Assembly (NCBI GenBank): GCA_964528575.1
Contig: CAZGTQ010000315.1
Span: 1 to 15,228, forward strand
Length of the DNA: 15,228 nt
Source: CAZGTQ01 sp964528575
GTDB lineage: Bacteria > Planctomycetota > UBA1135 > GCA-002686595
Direction of reading: 5' to 3'
The notes beneath the pieces are model-generated. The model was not told where the DNA came from and searched no databases. It saw nothing but the letters and a program-made list of their open reading frames with translations. The position numbers and the translations under genes are program-made. Shown piece by piece: positions 10,471 through 15,228 of this stretch. The stretch's first letter is position 1. Every line of letters begins with the position of its first letter.

Positions 10471-10512
10471 TCCACATGTGCGTCTCCACGTGTGCGACTC
10501 CACGTGCGTCTC
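10471..10512 (-). repeat. three 14-bp tandem repeats in the dnaB 5' untranslated region
   Basis: Plus-strand units begin at 10471, 10485 and 10499, each starting TCCACRTG; the third is slightly degenerate. On the minus strand each carries GTGGAG, so GGAG is repeated every 14 bp, and the last copy is the ribosome site immediately before the dnaB ATG. The array could offer standby ribosome sites, bind a protein at the CACGTG-like cores, or be recent slippage duplication. Confidence 0.7.
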
Positions 10513-10739
10513 CTCGCTCGTGTCGCGGCGCGTCGAGAGGCTCGTGCGAGGCTCTTGGCGAAGCTCGTGGCTCGCAGACCTCGTACGGCGGCTCGTCGTG
10601 CGCGCGACAGTCGCAGGATACCGCGTCGCGCGCGAAGTCCGTCGTCCCTTTCGACCTCGGTCTCGCACGCGCAGGACGCGCAACGCGCAACGCGCGTCGT
10701 GCGCACGAGATGCGCGAGCGAACACGCGCCGAAATGCGC

Positions 10740-10773
10740 GAGGCCCGCCGCACGCTCGCGTGCGACGGGCCTC
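10740..10773 (-). terminator. terminator-like hairpin after rplI
   Basis: A 15-bp stem with one mismatch (GAGGCCCG at the base) closes a 4-base loop, 16 nt past the rplI stop codon. Stem strength and position fit the end of the ribosomal-protein transcript. In that direction the tail is only GCGCATTTCGG, a weak U-run a few bases away, so termination may be partial. Confidence 0.6.
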
Positions 10774-10789
10774 TTTCGCGCGCGCTCGA

Positions 10790-11248
10790 TCAGGCGCTCG
10801 CGCCCTCGACGACGAGCTCGACCTCCGCGTTCTTCTCGTCGCGGACGTGCACCGGCACCTTGTACGTGCCGACCTCCTTGATGGGGTGCTCGAGCCGCAC
10901 GTTGCGCTCCTCGACCGGGTGGCCGGCCTCGGCGAGCAAGCGCGCGACCGTCGCCGCGTTGACCGAGCCGAACAGGCGACCGCTCTCGTCCGCCTTCTCG
11001 GTCGTCTTCAGCTTGACGCCCGACAGCGCCTGGATCCTGGCCGTCACGTCCGCGGCGAGCGCGGCCTCGTCGAGCGCCAGCCGATCGCGGCGGCGCTCCA
11101 TCGACTTGACGTTGTCGGCCGTCGCCTGGATCGCGAGCTTGCGCGGCAGCAGGAAGTTGCGCGCGTAGCCGACGCTGACCGAGACGACATCGCCGCAGCG
11201 CCCGACGCCCTGAACGTGCTCCCGTAGGAGGACTTCGACGTTCTTCAT
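10790..11248 (-). CDS. rplI: 50S ribosomal protein bL9
   Basis: This 152-aa protein (E. coli 149) binds 23S rRNA domain V at the base of the L1 stalk. The N-terminal domain has the family signature GYARNFLLPRKLA, preceded by the GxVVSVSVG segment. A central charged helix follows, then a C-terminal domain starting near KTTEKADESGRLFGSV. The start codon ATG has GGAGG five bases upstream and lies 12 nt after the rpsR stop, so translation is probably coupled. It appears to be the last gene of the bS6-bS18-bL9 unit, followed by the hairpin at 10740-10773. Confidence 0.97.
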   Translation of the reverse strand: MKNVEVLLREHVQGVGRCGDVVSVSVGYARNFLLPRKLAIQATADNVKSMERRRDRLALDEAALAADVTARIQALSGVKLKTTEKADESGRLFGSVNAATVARLLAEAGHPVEERNVRLEHPIKEVGTYKVPVHVRDEKNAEVELVVEGASA

Positions 11249-11260
11249 GTCTTCCTCCGC

Positions 11261-11488
11261 TCAGCCGACGAACGGCAACAGGCCCACGTGGCGGGCGCGC
11301 TTGACCGCGGCCTTGAGCGAGCGCTGCTGCTGGGCGGTGAAGCCCGTCCGGCGCCGCGACTGGATCTGCCCTTGCGGGCCGAGGAACTTCACGACCGTGG
11401 CGATGTCCTTGTAGTCGAACACGCGCGGTCCCGGAATCGTGCGCACGGGCCGCGGCGGGGGCGGGCTGCTGCGACGGAAGCGGGCCAT
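11261..11488 (-). CDS. rpsR: 30S ribosomal protein bS18
   Basis: This 75-aa protein is the usual length. The core reads DYKDIATVVKFLGPQGQI and continues with RRRTGFTAQQQRSL, the rRNA-binding region typical of bS18, which pairs with bS6 on the 30S platform. The N-terminal tail is rich in Arg, Ser and Pro and has no cysteines, so this is the zinc-independent form. Its ATG overlaps the rpsF stop by one base (TAATG). The ribosome site AAGGAGG lies inside the last codons of rpsF. Confidence 0.97.
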   Translation of the reverse strand: MARFRRSSPPPPRPVRTIPGPRVFDYKDIATVVKFLGPQGQIQSRRRTGFTAQQQRSLKAAVKRARHVGLLPFVG

Positions 11489-12018
11489 TATTCGTCCTCC
11501 TTGTCGTCGTCCGAGCCGTCGGCGGTCACGCCGACGCGCTCACGCCGGCGCCCACGCCGGTCGTCGTCCTCGTCGCCGTCGTCGGAATCGGAGTCGCTCC
11601 GCTCGCCGTCGCCCTGGGCACCCTCGCCCTGGAGCGGGCTGTAGTAGCCGATCTCGTCGGCCGGCGGCGCGGGCATGACGAAGTCGGCCGCCTGCTCGGC
11701 CGCTGCGAGCTCCGCCTCGCTCGCGGGGACCTCCTCCACGCGCAGCACGAGGTAGCGCAGGATCCCGTCGGTCAGGTCGAGCTCGCGCTGGAAGCCCTGG
11801 ATGCGCTCGATGGGGAGGGTGTAGTGGACGAGCAGGTACGTCGCCCGCAAGCGCCTCTCGATCGGGTAGGCGAGCTTGCGCTCGGCCCATCGGCGGGCGG
11901 TGCGGACCTCGGCTCCGTGCTTCTCGAGCAAGCCGGTCACGCGCGCCTTGGCGCTCGACCAGTCCGCTCGCACGAGCTCGTTGTCCAACAGGAACATGCC
12001 TTCGTAGATCGCAGTCAA
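11488..12018 (-). CDS. rpsF: 30S ribosomal protein bS6 with long acidic C-terminal tail
   Basis: This 176-aa protein has a normal bS6 core in residues 1 to about 100. It starts TAIYEGMFLLD and contains RKLAYPIERRLRATYLLVHYT, the strand and helix that contact bS18. The remaining 75 or so residues form an extension with an Asp/Ser-rich run (SDSDSDDGDEDDD), an Arg patch and a second acidic end (DDDKEDE). E. coli bS6 is 131-135 aa, also with a short acidic tail that RimK lengthens with glutamates, so this tail is unusually long. I place the start at TTG 12018 because GAGGTGA lies directly before it at the right distance. A GTG at 12022-12024 would overlap that site and add two residues. It is the first gene of the coupled bS6-bS18-bL9 group and lies 40 nt after pth. 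Confidence 0.94.
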   Translation of the reverse strand: MTAIYEGMFLLDNELVRADWSSAKARVTGLLEKHGAEVRTARRWAERKLAYPIERRLRATYLLVHYTLPIERIQGFQRELDLTDGILRYLVLRVEEVPASEAELAAAEQAADFVMPAPPADEIGYYSPLQGEGAQGDGERSDSDSDDGDEDDDRRGRRRERVGVTADGSDDDKEDE

Positions 12019-12028
12019 GCTCACCTCT
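12019..12028 (-). promoter_or_regulatory. ribosome binding site that sets the rpsF start
   Basis: On the minus strand this reads AGAGAGGTGA, followed by GC and the TTG codon. GAGGTGA is fully complementary to the 16S tail TCACCTC seen in this window. The GTG inside this element is a poor start because nothing suitable lies upstream of it. Confidence 0.5.
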
Positions 12029-12058
12029 CTGAGGGGCGGCGGGCCGGCGCTTCGCGCG

Positions 12059-12649
12059 TCAACCCTGGGACCAGCGGCTGTGGAACCGCGTCATGCACTT
12101 CTCGATGTCCCCGGTGAGGCACCAGTCGAGGATCGCTTCGGCCGCTTCGGCCACCGCGATGTCGACGTCGGTGCGCTCGTCCGGGGTGAACGGAGAGAGC
12201 ACGTGACGCGCCGCGTCGGTTCTCGGCCGGCCGATGCCCACGCGGATGCGCGGGAACGCATCGGTGCCGAGGTGTTCGACGATGGAACGCATCCCCTTCT
12301 GACCTCCGCTCCCGCCGTGCGGCCGGATGCGCACCCGGCCGACGGGCAGGTCGAGGTCGTCGTAGACCACGAGGACGCGCTCGGGAGGAACCTGGCGCGC
12401 ACGCGCCAGGGGAGCGACGACCGTGCCCGAGAGGTTCATGAACGTCTCGGGCAGCACGAGCAGCACGTCCGGCTCGAACGAGCGTGCCCAGCGGAAGTCG
12501 CGCAGACCGTGGTTGTCCTCGAGGTCACGCGGGGATCGAAAGAGCAGGCCTTCGTGGCGCGCGAGGTGCTCGAGCACCTCGTACCCCACGTTGTGTCGAG
12601 TGCCCCGGTAGTCGGGGCCGGGATTGCCCAGGCCGACGACGAGCTTCAC
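12059..12649 (-). CDS. pth: peptidyl-tRNA hydrolase
   Basis: This 196-aa enzyme (E. coli 194) releases peptides from peptidyl-tRNAs that drop off stalled ribosomes. Visible motifs are GLGNPG (6-11), TRHNVG with catalytic His19 (17-22), FMN with Asn72, and YDDLDLP with Asp97. The next loop reads GGSGGQKGM, with Lys118 where the E. coli enzyme has Asn114; a GGQKG form also occurs in other bacteria. The GTG at 12649 is chosen because GAGG lies six bases upstream and the protein then starts directly with MKLVVGLGNPG. An ATG at 12766 would add 39 Pro/Arg-rich residues foreign to the family. The bL25-pth pairing is common in bacterial genomes. The gap to bL25 (158 nt) contains no recognised gene. 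Confidence 0.95.
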   Translation of the reverse strand: MKLVVGLGNPGPDYRGTRHNVGYEVLEHLARHEGLLFRSPRDLEDNHGLRDFRWARSFEPDVLLVLPETFMNLSGTVVAPLARARQVPPERVLVVYDDLDLPVGRVRIRPHGGSGGQKGMRSIVEHLGTDAFPRIRVGIGRPRTDAARHVLSPFTPDERTDVDIAVAEAAEAILDWCLTGDIEKCMTRFHSRWSQG

Positions 12650-12807
12650 GCGGAGCCTCGCGACGAGCCCGCGCGGCCTGGGGACGCGCCGGGGCGGCCG
12701 AGCGGGCGGGACATGGTAGGGCGCGCCGGCCGGCGTGGGAAGCCGCGCCTCGGCACGGCCTCCCACGGTCCGCAGGCGGCTGCGCTCACTCCTGTGTGTT
12801 CAGCCTC

Positions 12808-13407
12808 TCACTCCTCGGGCGCCAGGGGTGCCGGCGTCGTCGGCTCGCCCTCGGCCGCGGCCGGCTCGACGTCGAGGCCGCGCGCGGTCGCGAGGTTCGC
12901 CACGGGCATGTTCGGGTCGCTGACGAGGCGCATGCCCTCGGGGAGCTTGATCTCGCCGGCGTGAAGGACCCGGTCGAGGTTGAGCCGCTCGATCGGGATC
13001 ACGATCGAGTCGGGGATGTTCGCCGGGAGCGTGGCGACGAGAATCGTGTTCGCCAGGTGGTTGACGATGCCTTCGGTGGTGTTGCCGACGAACTCGAGCT
13101 CGACCTCGACCTCGATCTCCTGGCCGCGCACGACGCGGCGGAACTCGACGTGCAGGATCTCGTCGCCGAAGGCGTCGTACTGGAACTCGCGGACCAGCGC
13201 GGTCTCCGTCGTTCCGTCGATCTCGATGTCGAACAGGTGCTGGTGATGACGCCGCGCGGTCGCGAGCTCGCGCTGCTCGATGCTGAGGTCGAGGTGGGCG
13301 CCGTCGCCGCCCTGGATGCTGCACGGGATCCGGCCTTCTTGCCGTAGCTTGCGGGCGTAGCGGCTGCCGACGCGGTCGCGCTTCTGTGCCTTGAGTGTGT
13401 AGCTCAT
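12808..13407 (-). CDS. rplY: 50S ribosomal protein bL25, Ctc/TL5 type
   Basis: This 199-aa protein is the long two-domain form of bL25, which binds 5S rRNA. Residues about 1-95 form the 5S-binding domain, with RVGSRYARKLRQEGRIPCSI near the start and the conserved HVEFRRV at its end. Residues about 100-185 form the TL5-type beta domain (GIVNHLANTILVATLPANIPD and DLDRVL-like segments). The last 15-20 residues are a loose Ala/Pro/Glu tail. The ATG has GGGAG eight bases upstream. It lies 43 nt downstream of prs, probably in the same transcript. The prs-ctc-pth order occurs in many bacteria. Confidence 0.96.
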   Translation of the reverse strand: MSYTLKAQKRDRVGSRYARKLRQEGRIPCSIQGGDGAHLDLSIEQRELATARRHHQHLFDIEIDGTTETALVREFQYDAFGDEILHVEFRRVVRGQEIEVEVELEFVGNTTEGIVNHLANTILVATLPANIPDSIVIPIERLNLDRVLHAGEIKLPEGMRLVSDPNMPVANLATARGLDVEPAAAEGEPTTPAPLAPEE

Positions 13408-13450
13408 TCGATCGTCTCCCTGGATGGTTCGAACACAGGGTCGGGGGCGG

Positions 13451-14404
13451 TCAGCGGTCGAGCTCGTCGAACAGCCGGCTGACCGATTTGCTGTCGTGGA
13501 TGTTGCGGATCGCGCGCGCGAGCAGCGGCGCGACCGACACGGTCTGCAGGAGCTTGGGCGTGCCGCTCCGCAGGGGGATCGTGTCCGTCGCGAGCAGGGT
13601 GTCGGCCTGGCACGCGTCCAGCCGCTCGACCGCCGGGCCGCAGAACACGCCGTGCGTGACCGCGATGATCACCCGCTGCGCGCCGTGGTCCCGCACGATC
13701 CGCGCGGCCTCGGTGATCGAGCCCGCGGTCGAGATCATGTCGTCGACGATGATCACGTTGCGGCCCTCGACGGCGCCGATCACGTGCTCGATCGCGATCT
13801 CGGAGCCCGACAAGCGCCGCTTGTCGACGATCGCGAGGTCGGCGCCGAGCCGCTGCGCGTACGAGCGCGCCATCTTGATCCCGCCGACGTCCGGCGTCAC
13901 GACGCAGGGCCGCTCGACCTCCATCTCGCGGATCGCCTGCAGCAGCACGGGCTTCGCGTACATGTGGTCGACGGGGATCTCGTAGAAGCCCTGGATCTGC
14001 GCGGCGTGCATGTCGATCGTCAGCACGCGGTCGGCGCCGGTGTTGCTGATCGTGTTCGCGACGACCTTCGCGCTGATCGGGACGCGCCCCTCGTCCTTGC
14101 GGTCCTTGCGCGCGTAGCCGTAGTACGGCATGACCGCGGTGATGCGGCCGGCGGACGCGCGGCGCAGGCAGTCGATCAGGAGCAGGAGCTCGATCCAGTT
14201 CTCGTTGACCGGCGGGCACGTCGGCTGGAGCACGAAGCAGTCCGAGCCGCGCACGTCGGTGTTGATCTTGATGTCGATCTCGCCGTCGGGGAACCGCCCC
14301 ACTTGCGCGTCGGCGAGGGGCAGGTCCATCTCGCGCGAGATCGCCTCGGCGAGCGCCGGATGCGCGGAGCCCGCGATCAGGCGAAGGGAGTTGTAGGTCG
14401 ACAC
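13451..14404 (-). CDS. prs: ribose-phosphate pyrophosphokinase (PRPP synthetase)
   Basis: This 317-aa class I enzyme makes PRPP from ribose 5-phosphate and ATP for purine, pyrimidine, NAD, His and Trp synthesis. Signatures in order are GRFPDGE (36-42), YYGYARKDRK (94-103) in the ATP-binding flexible loop, DMHAAQIQGF (131-140), KRRLSG (195-200) and the PRPP loop VDDMISTAGS (220-229). The usual DDMIDTAGT here has Ser225 in place of Asp, a change found in other Prs proteins. The GTG start has GGAG six bases upstream and lies 37 nt after glmU, so the two are probably co-transcribed, a common pairing of sugar-phosphate genes. Confidence 0.97.
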   Translation of the reverse strand: MSTYNSLRLIAGSAHPALAEAISREMDLPLADAQVGRFPDGEIDIKINTDVRGSDCFVLQPTCPPVNENWIELLLLIDCLRRASAGRITAVMPYYGYARKDRKDEGRVPISAKVVANTISNTGADRVLTIDMHAAQIQGFYEIPVDHMYAKPVLLQAIREMEVERPCVVTPDVGGIKMARSYAQRLGADLAIVDKRRLSGSEIAIEHVIGAVEGRNVIIVDDMISTAGSITEAARIVRDHGAQRVIIAVTHGVFCGPAVERLDACQADTLLATDTIPLRSGTPKLLQTVSVAPLLARAIRNIHDSKSVSRLFDELDR

Positions 14405-14441
14405 GCTGGGCTCCGGGGGTGGTTCTCGCGCGGGGGGTGCG

Positions 14442-15228
14442 TCACGCGTCGCCGGACGCTTCGTCCTTGCGGCGCAGCCGGCGCGCCGGGACGCCGACCC
14501 AGACCTCGCCGTCGGGGATGTCCGAGCCGCGCTTCACGACGGCGCCACCGCCGGTGAGCGCGTCGTCGCCGACGCGCGCGGGGGCGATCAAGATCGATCC
14601 GCTGCCGACGAACGCGCGGTCGCCGATGTGCGTCGCGTGCTTCTCCCGGCCGTCGTAGTTCGCGACGATCGTGCCCGCGCCGATGTTCGCCTTCGCGCCG
14701 ATCGTCACGTCGCCGAGGTAGCTGAGGTGCTTCGCCTTGGTCCCCTCGCCGAGGACCGCGTTCTTGCACTCGGTGAAGTTGCCGACCTCGGCGCCATCCG
14801 CCAGGGCGGTCCCGCCGCGCAGGTGGGTGAACGGACCGACCTCGCAGCCGGCCCCGATGCGTACTCCAGAGCGGATCACGGTGCACGGCAGGATACGCGT
14901 GCCGGCGCCGATCGCGACCCCGTGGTCGATGAACGTCGTCTCGGGGTCCTCGATCAGGACGCCCGCCGCCAGGTGCTCCTCGAGGATCTGCTCCTGGACG
15001 ACGCGGCGCGCGCGGCCCAGCTCGGCGAGCGTGTTCACGCCGACCGCCTCGCGCTCGTCCTCGATCCGCACGGTCGCGACCCCGAGGCCCGCGGTGACGC
15101 ACATCCCGACGACGTCGGTGAGGTACTGCTCGCCCTGGGCGTTGTCGCTCGACAGGCGCGGGAGGAAGCGCCGCAGCGCGGCCGCCGAGAACGCGTAGAC
15201 ACCGAGGTTGACCTCGCGGATCGCGCGC
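14442..15228 (-). CDS. glmU: GlmU, bifunctional UDP-GlcNAc synthesis enzyme, C-terminal part
   Basis: This is the last 261 codons of a gene whose start lies beyond the right edge. The frame stays open to 15228, and the ATG at 15104 is internal. GlmU acetylates glucosamine 1-phosphate and then uridylylates it, making the precursor for peptidoglycan and lipid A. The visible part begins in the uridyltransferase domain, with EVNLGVYAF and NAQGEQYLTDVV. It continues through the linker EAVGVNTLAEL into the left-handed beta-helix acetyltransferase domain. Acetyltransferase motifs are present: GPFTHLRGG, GNFTECKNA, KHLSYLGD with the catalytic His, and ANYDG. Between GVLIEDP and GPFTHLR there are about 34 fewer residues than in E. 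coli, close to two helix coils. Another N-acyl sugar transferase is unlikely given the uridyltransferase remnant. Confidence 0.93.
   Translation of the reverse strand, partial: RAIREVNLGVYAFSAAALRRFLPRLSSDNAQGEQYLTDVVGMCVTAGLGVATVRIEDEREAVGVNTLAELGRARRVVQEQILEEHLAAGVLIEDPETTFIDHGVAIGAGTRILPCTVIRSGVRIGAGCEVGPFTHLRGGTALADGAEVGNFTECKNAVLGEGTKAKHLSYLGDVTIGAKANIGAGTIVANYDGREKHATHIGDRAFVGSGSILIAPARVGDDALTGGGAVVKRGSDIPDGEVWVGVPARRLRRKDEASGDA

Larger units (their letters stand above)
10467..10789 (-). other. intergenic region between rplI and dnaB
   Basis: This 323-nt gap holds a terminator-like hairpin (10740-10773), three 14-bp tandem repeats next to dnaB (10471-10512), and a stretch around 10670-10740 dominated by CGCGCAA-like words. 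TATCCTGCG on the minus strand (10612-10620) also occurs in the gap before bamA and could be a -10 element, but no good -35 is visible. I see no convincing gene: open frames here are Arg-rich and typical of non-coding GC-rich DNA. Confidence 0.6.

Overview
GC-rich bacterial chromosome (roughly 70% G+C by eye). Every gene I can support is on the minus strand, so transcription runs right to left. The 16S rRNA suggests a deep-branching, planctomycete-like (PVC group) organism. Its 5' region (GGATTAGGCATGCAAGTCG) and its region around 1530-1590 read like Planctomycetota sequences I know, and the EUB338 probe site carries the GCAGCC form. This placement comes from memory of signatures, not from an alignment. 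BamA, LpxC-FabZ, an L,D-transpeptidase and GlmU show a Gram-negative envelope with lipid A and peptidoglycan.

Right part (15228 to 10790) is an information-processing and precursor cluster: glmU (5' end beyond the window), prs, rplY/ctc (bL25), pth, rpsF (bS6), rpsR (bS18) and rplI (bL9). Spacing is tight in most places, with a 1-nt overlap between rpsF and rpsR. A strong hairpin after rplI probably ends this unit. A 323-nt gap follows, containing three 14-bp tandem repeats directly in front of dnaB.

Middle part (10466 to 3970) holds dnaB, then an outer-membrane block: bamA, a fused lpxC-fabZ, and a Gfo/Idh/MocA sugar dehydrogenase that could be a GnnA-like enzyme acting on UDP-GlcNAc. The bamA-lpxC junction has two perfect palindromes and a TTGACA-type promoter candidate. 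lpxA, lpxD, lpxB, skp and a gnnB-type aminotransferase are all absent from the window.

Left part (3651 to 1) holds a membrane-anchored LysM/L,D-transpeptidase, followed by the start of an rRNA operon: promoter with an A/T-rich upstream tract, leader with boxA, 16S rRNA, spacer and tRNA-Ile(GAU). Complementary 13-nt segments on either side of the 16S gene form a probable RNase III processing stem. 23S and 5S must lie past the left edge if the operon is complete.

Most of the window is conserved core genome. I did not find a new defence, mobile or secretion system. The most interesting points are the lipid A block with its dehydrogenase and palindromic promoter, the long acidic tail on bS6, the repeated Shine-Dalgarno-like unit before dnaB, the apparently shortened GlmU left-handed helix, and a linked 16S-tRNA-Ile arrangement in a planctomycete-like genome.
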